From NCBI GenBank assembly GCA_044349205.1, contig JBIKRJ010000014.1:1-21362 (forward strand): DNA of 21,362 bases. The letters run 5' to 3'. This document shows positions 1-8,225 of the stretch, piece after piece; within the stretch, counting starts at the first letter, position 1; each line of letters starts with the position of its first letter. A program made the position numbers and the translations under genes. The DNA is from UBA9547 sp044349205 (GTDB lineage Bacteria; Bacteroidota; Bacteroidia; Cytophagales; UBA9547). Under the pieces are notes generated by a model. It did not search any database, had not been told where the DNA came from, and worked only from the letters and a program-made list of their open reading frames with translations.

Positions 1-2237
1 TTGAGGTATTTGAGCGATTTGTCCAGTACCTCGTTGAAGTTGATTTTCTCAATTTTGATGTTGTTGGTTTTTAGGTCTTTGACCACCAAAAGTTTGCCCA
101 AAATACTATCGAGTTTCTTCGATTCCTGATCTAATAGCTGCAAGTAAACATTGGCTTGCTCGTCGTTCACGGTCATTTTGGCCACATCGCAAATGCCACG
201 AAGTCTTGCCAAAGGCCCTTTGATATCGTGCGAGGCACGGTATATAAAGGTATCCAATTCAGAATTGACGGTGCGCAGGCTTTCTTCTGCTTGTAGCCGT
301 TTAGTGATGTCGCGGTAGCTCCAAATTCGACCCATGAATTTTCCTTGTACATAAAATGGTTGCGAAAACTGCTCAATGGCACGCTTGTCGCGCAGATGCA
401 GTACATCGAAAAATTTATGCTCGTTGCTGGCTTCCACGGCATACAGTTTCTCCATAAAATCGTCACCATTTACAAGCTGGTCGGCAATGTAGCGAATGCG
501 CAGGCGTCTGTTTTCTTTGTTTAAAAGCGGTGGAGGCACCCTGAACATTTCAATGAAACGGTTGTTGCATTCGAGAGTTTCGTTGTCGCTGCCCACTACC
601 ATCAAGCCTTCTTCCACTGCATCGAAAACTGAAATAATCAAGGAATAGGCCCTTTGGATTTCGCTCTCTGTCTTTTTGCGTTCGTGGATTTCGAGCGCCA
701 GCGAAATGATGTCGCTTAGGGAATTAATGTACTGCACCTCGTCTTGCTCCCAATGCCTTTCGCTGCTATGTTCACAGCTGATAATGCCTTGAATGGCGCC
801 TTTCAATATGATGTCGGCATCCAAGGTCGATTTTATGAAGTGAGGCCTCAAGTTTTTCGCATACAATTCTTGGGTGATGGGGTGGGTATGTGCGTCGTCG
901 GCTACTACCACTTTGTCTTTTTCCAGGGTTGAACGGAATAGCTCTATTTCTGAAAGGTTAATGGGGTCGCGGGCATAGTCGTATTCTTTGTCGGAAGTAT
1001 GTTCTTGGCACTGCAACTGTGGCGTTTTTTCTTTGTCTAAAAGCCAAATGCTCACACTATTAACTTCCAAAGTTTCTTTGGCAGTGTTGGTTATGAGTTT
1101 CATAGCATTGACGATGTCGCCCGAAATAATGCAATTTTCATTGGGGATGTTCAGAAGCGATTTTTGCATTCTCTCCCTGCTAGCCACTTGTTTTTTCTCT
1201 TCTGTAATGTCTAGAAACACACCGTTTATTTGTTTTTTCCCTTCTTGTATGGGGCTTATAAACATTTCTGCTTTCAGCCATTTTTCATGCCCTTTCGGTG
1301 TCAATATTTTAATCTCGGGTGCTATTTGCGTGTCTTCTTTGTGGTTGGAAAGCAAATCGACATACACATCTTTTCTGAATTCGGGCATTATTTGGTCCAA
1401 TACCAAATTGGCATTCAGCATAATGTCTATTTCGTCGAATTCGAAAAATTCGTAGGCTCTGGAGCTGATGTATTTGAAGCTGATAATCGCATTTTGCAAT
1501 ATTTCCATATTGAAAATAACACCTGGCACATTTCCCGCCAATGCTTGTAGCTGCCCTTGTTTTTCTTTTAGCAAATCATAACTATTGTTCAATTCCAACT
1601 GCGATGTGCGCAACTGTTCCAAACTTTTCGAAAGCGCACTTTCTTTTTCCTCCAACTGTCTGTTTTTGGCTTTCAAATTGTGCATTAGTTCTTGGAAGTA
1701 TTCCGAGTAAGAATACTGACAGAAAAGGATGGCGACAATATTGAGGGAAATAGCCCCAAAAAAGTTAATGTGCAAGAAATAAGGCTGGGAATAGATAGAA
1801 AGTGCAAAGTTTTTAGAATGGAAAAATGCGTCGGCTTGTGGCACCAGCAAGGCACAAAAAACGGTTATCAGCAAACAAAGGAAGTTTTTCATTTGGTTGC
1901 GCATGTCGAGCATTACGAAAATAACGCTGAACGAAGTGCCCAACCACACGTAAGTCACCAGTTGATACGGGAGCGTATTGTTCGACACATAAGAACCTAA
2001 AATGAGAATGGTAAACTGCGAGAAAAGGAAAAAAGTAAACTTGCTGACATCTGAACCAAAAAAACGAGTAATGACAAAAGTACACAAATACACAAAGGTG
2101 CACACCAAAATAGTACCTAGTGCAAGGGTAGGAGGTTCGAGGGTTGAAAAATAGAGGCTAAAAAAGGAGAGAAGGATTCCTGCAAAGAAAGAGATGGAGT
2201 TGACTAAATGAATCTTTCTTTTCTGCATAAAAGACAT
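1..2237 (-). CDS. Membrane-bound PAS/GAF/PAS sensor histidine kinase (C-terminus off the left edge)
   Basis: Reading the minus strand from the ATG at 2237 gives 745 residues without a stop up to base 1, so the 3' end lies outside the window. Residues about 12-180 hold six hydrophobic, helix-like segments. Then come a polar coiled-coil-like linker (about 180-230), a PAS domain (about 232-355, ending GVFLDITEEKK), a GAF-like domain (about 365-515) and a second PAS (about 530-650, ending YRDITKRL). The dimerisation/phosphoacceptor helix follows, with the H-box SHDIKGP; H670 is the expected phosphorylated histidine. The HATPase domain must follow beyond the edge. The protein should autophosphorylate in response to an unknown signal sensed by the membrane or PAS/GAF parts. 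An ATG at 2228 is a shorter alternative. A TTG at 2282 would add ITESGVRDG upstream, which looks protein-like. The partner regulator is not visible. It is divergent from polA. Confidence 0.88.
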   Translation of the reverse strand, partial: MSFMQKRKIHLVNSISFFAGILLSFFSLYFSTLEPPTLALGTILVCTFVYLCTFVITRFFGSDVSKFTFFLFSQFTILILGSYVSNNTLPYQLVTYVWLGTSFSVIFVMLDMRNQMKNFLCLLITVFCALLVPQADAFFHSKNFALSIYSQPYFLHINFFGAISLNIVAILFCQYSYSEYFQELMHNLKAKNRQLEEKESALSKSLEQLRTSQLELNNSYDLLKEKQGQLQALAGNVPGVIFNMEILQNAIISFKYISSRAYEFFEFDEIDIMLNANLVLDQIMPEFRKDVYVDLLSNHKEDTQIAPEIKILTPKGHEKWLKAEMFISPIQEGKKQINGVFLDITEEKKQVASRERMQKSLLNIPNENCIISGDIVNAMKLITNTAKETLEVNSVSIWLLDKEKTPQLQCQEHTSDKEYDYARDPINLSEIELFRSTLEKDKVVVADDAHTHPITQELYAKNLRPHFIKSTLDADIILKGAIQGIISCEHSSERHWEQDEVQYINSLSDIISLALEIHERKKTESEIQRAYSLIISVFDAVEEGLMVVGSDNETLECNNRFIEMFRVPPPLLNKENRRLRIRYIADQLVNGDDFMEKLYAVEASNEHKFFDVLHLRDKRAIEQFSQPFYVQGKFMGRIWSYRDITKRLQAEESLRTVNSELDTFIYRASHDIKGPLARLRGICDVAKMTVNDEQANVYLQLLDQESKKLDSILGKLLVVKDLKTNNIKIEKINFNEVLDKSLKYL

Positions 2238-2497
2238 GCCATCTCTTACGCCCGACTCAGTTATTTTTTTTATAAAGTCCAATCAGATTTCTTTGTGTTG
2301 TCTACGTTATATTTGTGTATTTTGTTAATGTAATGTTTCATTCGCTTTTTAAAATTTCGTATTCTGTAATCCCGTCTTAATTGCAAATAAAATATTGTCT
2401 TCGTCTTTGCTTGTATGTAATGTTTGTCTGTTTTTTATCGTAACAAATTTCCGTCATTGTCTGCCTTTCTCAAACTCAATTGTATTACTAAACCTAC
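2238..2497. other. Intergenic region between divergent kinase gene and polA
   Basis: This AT-rich, T-biased stretch separates two divergent genes and must hold the promoters of both. A perfect -7 box of the Bacteroidota type, TATATTTG, lies at 2308-2315 on the plus strand, but no well-spaced -33 TTTG accompanies it and it would give polA a leader of about 175 bases, so it is only a candidate. An 11-bp direct repeat, ATGTAATGTTT, occurs at 2328-2338 and 2415-2425. The first 45 bases (2238-2282) may be coding if the kinase starts at the TTG. I see no RNA gene or terminator here. Confidence 0.4.
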
Positions 2498-5338
2498 ATG
2501 AAAAAGAAATTATTTTTACTTGATGCGATGGCCCTCATTTACCGTGCTCACTTTGCTTTTAGCAAAACGCCGCGCATCAATTCCAAGGGCATGAACACGG
2601 GCGCCACTTTGGGGTTTACCAACACCCTGCTCGAAGTGCTGAACAAGGAAAAACCCACCCATATTGCCGTTGCATTCGATAGGCAGGGGCCTACCTTTCG
2701 TCACGAATCGTTCGAGGCATACAAGGCACACAGGCAAGAACAACCCGAGGATATCACACTGGCTATTCCTATCTGTAAACAAATCTTAAAAGGTTTTGGA
2801 ATTCCAGTTTTGGAAATGCAAGGCTTTGAGGCTGACGATATTGTGGGTACACTTGCCAAAAAAGCTTCAGCGCAGGGGTATCAGGTATTTATGATGACTT
2901 CCGACAAGGATTACTGCCAATTGGTGAACGAATCAGTATTTGTATACCGCCCTGCATTCATGGGCAATGGGCCAGAGGTGTTCGATATACCCAAAGTTTT
3001 AGCAAAGTTCAACATTAACAAAGTTGAACAAGTAATTGATATATTGGGACTTATGGGAGATAGTGTAGATAATATTCCAGGTATTCCCGGCATAGGAGAG
3101 AAAACGGCACAAAAACTAGTAGCCGAGTATGGCAGTGTGGAAAACCTAATTGCCAACGCAGACCAACTCACGGGCAAACTAAAAGAAAATGTGGTCAAAT
3201 TTGCCGAACAAGGCCTGATGTCCAAAAAACTGGCCACTATTCACACCGATGTGCCAATTGCATTCGAAGAAGCTTCATTTGCCTACACAGGCCCTGAAAA
3301 GGAAATTATTTTACCAATTTTCGAGGAGCTAGAGTTTAAAACCTTGTCTGCCAAACTGTTTTCTACAAATACTGAAAACAACAAGACCACTGCAAAATCC
3401 ACTTCCAACGCAGGAGCCCAAATAGGTTTATTTGATGCACCCCCAGCTGCAAAGAAAGAAAGCGATTCAACAAATGTTGAATTGGACGAACTGTTTGAAA
3501 CACCCAATTACTTGCCAAGAAAAAAATACAACATCCACAACAATCCGCACGATTATTACATAGCTGATAGTCAGGCGAAAATACGTGATTTGGTAAAGTA
3601 CCTGCAATTGCAAGAAGAGTTTTGTTTCGATACCGAAACAACTAGTACCGATGCTTTGCAAGCCGAATTGGTGGGTATGTCTTTTTGCTATTACCAAAGT
3701 GAGGCCTATTATGTACCTTTTCCCGAAAATAGAGAAAAAGCAATTGCATTACTTGAAGTATTTAAGCCTGTTTTTCAAGATGTTAACATTATGAAAATTG
3801 GTCAGAACTTGAAGTACGATCTACATGTTTTGGCCAACTATGGTTTAGAGGTGAAAGGTGCCTTGTTCGATACCATGTTGGCACATTACCTTATCGAACC
3901 CGATATGCGCCACGGAATGGATATTTTGGCCGATAGCTATTTGGATTACATTCCTGTTTCTATCGAAGAATTGATAGGTAAAAAAGGTGATAATCAGGGA
4001 AATATGCGTCAGGTTGAATTGTCTAAAATAGCCGAATATGCTGCAGAAGATGCTGATGTTACCTTTCGACTTAAGAAATGCTTTGTACCTATTGTAAAGA
4101 AAAATAATCTTGAAAAGCTATTTTTTGAAGTAGAAACACCTCTTATTCAAGTACTTGCCGATGTTGAGCGTGCGGGTGTGAAGGTAGATGTAGATGCCTT
4201 GGCCGAACTATCTGAAAGCCTAAGTGCCGATATTCAGCTGACTGAAAATGAGGTATATGAGCTTGCAGGTCAGAAATTCAATGTTTCCTCGCCCAAACAG
4301 TTGGGTACTATTTTGTTTGAAAAGATGAAGATAGACCTCAAAGCCAAAAAAACAGCCACAGGACAATACGCTACTGGCGAAGAAGTATTGTCAAAATTGG
4401 CTTTTGGAAATCCTATAGTAGATAAAATATTAGAATACAGGGAGTTGTGTAAATTAAAATCTACTTATGTCGATGCACTTCCTACCCTGATAAGTTCTGC
4501 CGACGGCCGCATACACACTTCTTTCAACCAAGCAGTTGCTGCCACGGGTCGTTTGAGTTCTACCAATCCAAACCTTCAGAATATCCCTATAAGAACCGAA
4601 AAAGGTCGCGAAATAAGGAAAGCATTTATTCCACAAGACAATGATTATGTGATACTTTCGGCCGATTATTCGCAAATTGAACTGCGCATAATGGCGGCTT
4701 TTTGCGAGGACGAAACCATGATGGAAGCTTTTCGAAATGGCATGGATATTCACGCTTCTACTGCCTCCAAAATATTCAAAGTGCCTTTGGAACAAGTTAC
4801 TTCAGACATGCGACGAAAAGCCAAAACTGCCAATTTCGGCATTATATATGGCATCTCCTCTTTTGGCCTTTCGCAGCGATTGAATATTCCCAAAAAAGAA
4901 GCAGCAGAGATAATTGAAAGCTATTTTGCACAATTTCCAGCCGTAAAGAAATACATGGATACCGTGATTAATCAAGCAAAAAATAATGGCTTTGTCGAAA
5001 CAATCTTACATCGAAAAAGATTCCTACGAGATATTAATTCGGCCAATTTCACCCAAAGAGGCATGGCCGAACGCAATGCCATCAATGCACCCATACAAGG
5101 TTCGGCAGCCGATATCATCAAAATTGCGATGGTCAATATTCATCGTTGGATGAAGGAAGAAAAGCTAAAATCGAAAATGGTTTTGCAGGTGCATGACGAA
5201 CTTGTATTTGAGGCACACAAAAACGAGTTGGACATTTTGAAAACCAAAGTCGAGCATTTTATGAAAAATGCGCACCCACTTTCGGTTCCTATGGAAGTAG
5301 GTATTGGGGTAGGCCGCAATTGGCTTGAAGCCCATTAG
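2498..5338 (+). CDS. polA: DNA polymerase I
   Basis: This 946-residue protein fills gaps, removes RNA primers and acts in excision repair. The N-terminal 5'-3' exonuclease (about 1-290) has the acidic stretch GFEADDIVG, TSDKDY and the helix-hairpin-helix region GDSVDNIPGIPGIGEKTA. The 3'-5' proofreading domain (about 350-545) keeps its metal ligands: D378 and E380 in FDTETT, D441 in NLKYDLHV, and Y514/D518 in YAAEDAD. It therefore looks active, unlike the degenerate domain of Taq-type or Bacillus enzymes. The polymerase domain has motif A with D723 (DYSQIELR), motif B from R772 (RRKAKTANFG, then IIYG) and motif C with D900 (VHDELVFE). The MKKKLFLLDAMALIYR start is typical of Bacteroidota PolA. 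The length is usual for the phylum. Its TAG stop directly abuts the stop of the convergent gene at 5339. Confidence 0.98.
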   Translation: MKKKLFLLDAMALIYRAHFAFSKTPRINSKGMNTGATLGFTNTLLEVLNKEKPTHIAVAFDRQGPTFRHESFEAYKAHRQEQPEDITLAIPICKQILKGFGIPVLEMQGFEADDIVGTLAKKASAQGYQVFMMTSDKDYCQLVNESVFVYRPAFMGNGPEVFDIPKVLAKFNINKVEQVIDILGLMGDSVDNIPGIPGIGEKTAQKLVAEYGSVENLIANADQLTGKLKENVVKFAEQGLMSKKLATIHTDVPIAFEEASFAYTGPEKEIILPIFEELEFKTLSAKLFSTNTENNKTTAKSTSNAGAQIGLFDAPPAAKKESDSTNVELDELFETPNYLPRKKYNIHNNPHDYYIADSQAKIRDLVKYLQLQEEFCFDTETTSTDALQAELVGMSFCYYQSEAYYVPFPENREKAIALLEVFKPVFQDVNIMKIGQNLKYDLHVLANYGLEVKGALFDTMLAHYLIEPDMRHGMDILADSYLDYIPVSIEELIGKKGDNQGNMRQVELSKIAEYAAEDADVTFRLKKCFVPIVKKNNLEKLFFEVETPLIQVLADVERAGVKVDVDALAELSESLSADIQLTENEVYELAGQKFNVSSPKQLGTILFEKMKIDLKAKKTATGQYATGEEVLSKLAFGNPIVDKILEYRELCKLKSTYVDALPTLISSADGRIHTSFNQAVAATGRLSSTNPNLQNIPIRTEKGREIRKAFIPQDNDYVILSADYSQIELRIMAAFCEDETMMEAFRNGMDIHASTASKIFKVPLEQVTSDMRRKAKTANFGIIYGISSFGLSQRLNIPKKEAAEIIESYFAQFPAVKKYMDTVINQAKNNGFVETILHRKRFLRDINSANFTQRGMAERNAINAPIQGSAADIIKIAMVNIHRWMKEEKLKSKMVLQVHDELVFEAHKNELDILKTKVEHFMKNAHPLSVPMEVGIGVGRNWLEAH

Positions 5339-5740
5339 TTATACATGAAGAACTCCTTTTTCGTTTAGTAGCGGCAAGGTTACCAAGTTTTCATCGATAA
5401 TAGAGTCGGGGACAAAAATGAATTTTTTGTCGAATAGCTTTTGACCGACATAATAACTGAGCCAATATTCATTGGTAAGTTGGAAAACTTCTGGCGAAAT
5501 GGGTTCAATGGGGGTAAAGGAATGGGGCGCTACTAGCGGGAAACCGTGCCTAAGCGTGGAGGATTGTCTTTTTTCACCGTCCACCAGTCCATATCCTTTC
5601 GAACAAATCAAGGCATTTTCCAACGGAAAATCGTTATGGTTCAACAAATACACCACCCATTGTATTTCGTCGGGCAAAGCACGTTTTACAATAGCAATTG
5701 AAACACCTTTTACGGCGGGGAAGTCAATATCTTTTTTCAT
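5339..5740 (-). CDS. Conserved Bacteroidota protein of unknown function, third gene of the def-tdk operon
   Basis: This soluble 133-residue protein has no signal peptide or membrane segment. It begins MKKDIDFPAVKGVSIAIV and ends LPLLNEKGVLHV. The pattern of alternating hydrophobic residues (IQWVVYLLN, ALICSKGYG, FIFVPDSI) suggests a mostly beta fold. From memory, small proteins of this type are widespread in Bacteroidota and are sometimes labelled as a phenylalanyl-tRNA synthetase alpha subunit; nothing in the sequence resembles a synthetase domain, so I do not use that name. The ATG at 5740 lies 3 bases past the tdk stop, so it is almost certainly translated from the same message. Its stop codon touches that of polA with no base between. 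Function unknown. Confidence 0.85.
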   Translation of the reverse strand: MKKDIDFPAVKGVSIAIVKRALPDEIQWVVYLLNHNDFPLENALICSKGYGLVDGEKRQSSTLRHGFPLVAPHSFTPIEPISPEVFQLTNEYWLSYYVGQKLFDKKFIFVPDSIIDENLVTLPLLNEKGVLHV

Positions 5741-5743
5741 TCG

Positions 5744-6331
5744 TTATTGGTAAAAACAATTTCTGCAGCGTGCTTCATAGTGTTCGGCCGCACCTATGAA
5801 AACAGATTGTTGGTTTTCTTTAGTTTTTCGGTAGGTATGGTTGGCCGTTTTTCCGCAAACAGAGCAAATGGCGTGAAGTTTACTTACAAATTCGGCCACA
5901 GCCATAAGTTGCGGCATAGGGCCAAATGGGCGGCCTTCCGAATCGGTATCAAGTCCTGCTACTATCACTCTATGTTTTTGGTTTGCCAATTGTTGGCTTA
6001 TTTGTACCAATTCATTGCCAAAAAATTGAGCCTCGTCAATGGCAATGCTGTCACCAGATTGTATGTGATCCAATATTTCTGTGGGCGTCTGAATGGCAAT
6101 GGCTTCTTTGCTCCATTCGCTGTGCGAAACGATGTCGGTAGGGTGGTAGCGGTTGTCGATTTTGGGTTTGAATACTTTAACTGTTTGTTTGGCTATTAAA
6201 ATACGGTTTACTCTTCGAATCAATTCCTCTGTTTTTCCCGAAAACATGGAGCCGCATATCACTTCTATCCAGCCGATATGGCTGGGATTTTCGTTCATCA
6301 CATAGTCGTCGGAAAAGAAACCTTGCACCAA
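5744..6331 (-). CDS. tdk: Thymidine kinase (type II)
   Basis: The enzyme phosphorylates thymidine to dTMP with ATP in the salvage pathway. The 195-residue protein has the P-loop GSMFSGKT (G27-T34), the catalytic base motif DEAQFF with E100, the lasso-region motif GRPFGPMPQL, and a structural zinc site made of C156/C159 and C189/C192. These mark it as the tetrameric bacterial/cytosolic TK1 type. The start is taken at TTG 6331, one base past the def stop codon: it restores an N-terminal tail (MVQGFFSDD) of the usual Bacteroidota length and the frame closes 9 bases upstream with a TAA. GTG 6328 and ATG 6298 remain possible. It is the second gene of the def-tdk-unknown operon. Confidence 0.97.
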   Translation of the reverse strand: MVQGFFSDDYVMNENPSHIGWIEVICGSMFSGKTEELIRRVNRILIAKQTVKVFKPKIDNRYHPTDIVSHSEWSKEAIAIQTPTEILDHIQSGDSIAIDEAQFFGNELVQISQQLANQKHRVIVAGLDTDSEGRPFGPMPQLMAVAEFVSKLHAICSVCGKTANHTYRKTKENQQSVFIGAAEHYEARCRNCFYQ

Positions 6332-6332
6332 T

Positions 6333-6890
6333 CTATTTTTTTAATGTCGTTTTGACCTTGTAATCGGCATCGGTAATGCCTTTTTTAATCTTGTTCAGTT
6401 TGCCTTGCAAAAGACGCTTTTTGAAACCCGAAATTCGGTCGGTAAAAAGAAGCCCTTCTAAGTGGTCGTATTCATGCTGTATGATACGGGCTTGCATGCC
6501 AACAAATGTTTCCGTGAATTCGACCCAATTTTCATCGAAATAGTGCAGTGTAAGGCTTTCTTGGCGGCCTATGTATTCGCGAATGCCCGGAATGCTCAAG
6601 CAGCCTTCTTCAAACTCCCACTCGGTTCCCTTTTGTTCGAGGATGGTGGGGTTTACAAATACCTTTTTGAAATTTTTACATTCTTTTTTGTCTAAAGCAG
6701 CCCCATCTACCACAAAAATACGCTTGCTAATTCCGATTTGGGGAGCAGCCAAGCCTACACCACGCGCTTGGTACATGGTTTCAAACATATCCAATACGAG
6801 TTTTTGGATGGTATCGGTTTCCGATCTTTCGAAATTGATAGCTCTTTTGTTCAGCACGGGATCGCCATAGAGCACTATTGGGAATATCAT
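6333..6890 (-). CDS. def: Peptide deformylase
   Basis: This metalloenzyme removes the formyl group from the N-terminal methionine of nascent proteins. From the ATG at 6890 the protein has 185 residues, beginning MIFPIVLYGDPVL as is usual for Bacteroidota. All three family motifs are present: GVGLAAPQ (G44-Q51), EGCLS with the metal ligand C97, and HEYDH with metal ligands H139 and H143 and catalytic E140. A TTG at 6911 would add seven residues, but it falls inside the probable -7 promoter box (6909-6916), so the ATG is preferred. It is the first gene of an operon with tdk and a conserved unknown protein, and is divergent from the TPR gene. Confidence 0.97.
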   Translation of the reverse strand: MIFPIVLYGDPVLNKRAINFERSETDTIQKLVLDMFETMYQARGVGLAAPQIGISKRIFVVDGAALDKKECKNFKKVFVNPTILEQKGTEWEFEEGCLSIPGIREYIGRQESLTLHYFDENWVEFTETFVGMQARIIQHEYDHLEGLLFTDRISGFKKRLLQGKLNKIKKGITDADYKVKTTLKK

Positions 6891-6908
6891 GGAAGTAGGC
6901 AATTTTTG

Positions 6909-6916
6909 CAAAAGTA
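6909..6916 (-). promoter_or_regulatory. Probable -7 box of the def-tdk operon promoter
   Basis: On the minus strand the bases read TACTTTTG, an exact match to the Bacteroidota -7 consensus TAnnTTTG. The box ends 18 bases before the def ATG, which predicts a leader of roughly a dozen bases. A TTTG lies upstream at a spacing of about 24 bases, a little long for the -33 element. The box is seen; its use is inferred. Confidence 0.55.
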
Positions 6917-7014
6917 ATCTATGGGCAACGATTCTGAAAACAAACTTTAAAGCGAAGATGGCTTTGTTTTCATACCTTGCGGAGTTTTTGTATTTTCATT
7001 AAAACAATTAGCAT

Positions 7015-8175
7015 TTGCTTAAGTTCTTTGTTGCCCTTCTCTTTTGTGTGATAGCATGCAGTTCCAATGTTTTGGCACAATACAAACTTTTGCACCAAGA
7101 TGCCGAAATGTCTAGGGCCATTCGATTGGGCTTGCACCACGTGTACAATTTCGAGTTTGACAAAGCCCAACCCTATTTTTTGGAGATTAAAAAGAAGTAT
7201 CCGCAGCATCCTGCTTTTGCTTTTTCGCAAGCCTTGGTACTGTTTACAAAAAACTTCCCAATGAAACCCGGTCACCCCGATTACAAGCTTTTTGAAAGCC
7301 ATGTTAAAGAGTGCCTCGAAAAAGCGATGACCATTTTGGAAAAAGACCCTAAAAATGCCGATGGTCTTTTTTGTGCATTATCGGCCAATAGTTACCAAGC
7401 ACTCATGCATTCTTTTTCGAAAGATTATTTACAAGCAGTCAATTCGGCCAGAAAAGCCTATGGCTTCATCAAACAGGGTTTTGCCATCAAAAAAGAGTAT
7501 CCCGATTTCTACTATTCGTCGGGCATGTTTTATTACTATGCCAAACAATATCCCGAAACGCATCCTATGGCCAAACCTCTGATGGTGTTTTTTGAAGATG
7601 GAAACAAAGAAAAAGGATTGAATGATTTGAATATTAGCATGTTGCGAGGCATTTACACCAAACAAGAATCGATGATGTTGCTTTCTTATTTGTATGTGAA
7701 ATACGAAAATAAGCCAGCCAAATCGCTGGAGTATAGTGAGAAGTTTTATTACAATTACCCTCAAAATCCCTTTGCTATAGCTAGATATATCGAAGGATTG
7801 ATTTTGACCCAAGAATATGCCAAAGCTGAGGACTTGTTACCCAAATTACGCCAGTCATCTTCCGATTTTTTCAGGGTTTTTGCCGAAGTGTATGGGGCAA
7901 TACTGGAAGAAAAATTCAACAAGAGAAAAGACCTTGCCAAGCAGCACTATTTGATAGCCTTGCAAATGTGTGCAGCCTTGCACCATAAAACCGACGACTT
8001 GCAAAGTTTTTGTTATCTTGGGCTTGGCCGTATAGCCGATGCAGCGCGCGACCGAAAAAATGCGGTTTTGTACTATCGCAAAGCACTAGATTTGGCTGAA
8101 TACGAGTCGGTAAAAAAAGAATGCAAGCAACGATTGCAGCAAAATGGGCAAATGGCCAATCGTCATGCCAAATAG
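7015..8175 (+). CDS. Exported TPR-like repeat protein of unknown role
   Basis: This 386-residue protein starts with a typical export signal (MLKFFVALLFCVIACSSNVLAQ). Cleavage after VLA is the simpler reading. A lipobox-like VIAC is also present, so a lipoprotein cannot be excluded. The mature part is helical and rich in Tyr, Lys and Ala, with degenerate TPR-like units (for example YNFEFDKAQPYFLEIKKKYP, and near the C-terminus LGRIADAARDRKNAVLYYRKAL). It probably acts as a protein-binding scaffold in the periplasm or at the outer membrane; no catalytic motif is visible. The start must be the TTG at 7015: the frame has a TAG two codons upstream and the next ATG lies beyond the signal peptide. 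It is divergent from def and precedes gpmI by 50 bases, but gpmI has its own promoter. Confidence 0.82.
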   Translation: MLKFFVALLFCVIACSSNVLAQYKLLHQDAEMSRAIRLGLHHVYNFEFDKAQPYFLEIKKKYPQHPAFAFSQALVLFTKNFPMKPGHPDYKLFESHVKECLEKAMTILEKDPKNADGLFCALSANSYQALMHSFSKDYLQAVNSARKAYGFIKQGFAIKKEYPDFYYSSGMFYYYAKQYPETHPMAKPLMVFFEDGNKEKGLNDLNISMLRGIYTKQESMMLLSYLYVKYENKPAKSLEYSEKFYYNYPQNPFAIARYIEGLILTQEYAKAEDLLPKLRQSSSDFFRVFAEVYGAILEEKFNKRKDLAKQHYLIALQMCAALHHKTDDLQSFCYLGLGRIADAARDRKNAVLYYRKALDLAEYESVKKECKQRLQQNGQMANRHAK

Positions 8176-8187
8176 CATCCTAATCCT

Positions 8188-8221
8188 TTTGTCTTCGGCC
8201 ACAAAAAATCTCTTATTTTTG
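8188..8221 (+). promoter_or_regulatory. gpmI promoter, probably giving a leaderless mRNA
   Basis: A -33 TTTG at 8188-8191 and an exact -7 box TATTTTTG at 8214-8221 are 22 bases apart, within the range for Bacteroidota sigma-A promoters. The -7 box ends only four bases before the gpmI ATG (8226), so transcription should begin at or within a base or two of the start codon. The elements are seen; the start point is inferred. Confidence 0.7.
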
Positions 8222-8225
8222 CCAA

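Noticed and set aside
988..1455. 155-codon open frame on the plus strand
   Set aside because: It lies antisense to the PAS/GAF part of the histidine kinase, whose domains are clear; its own translation has low complexity and no recognisable motif.
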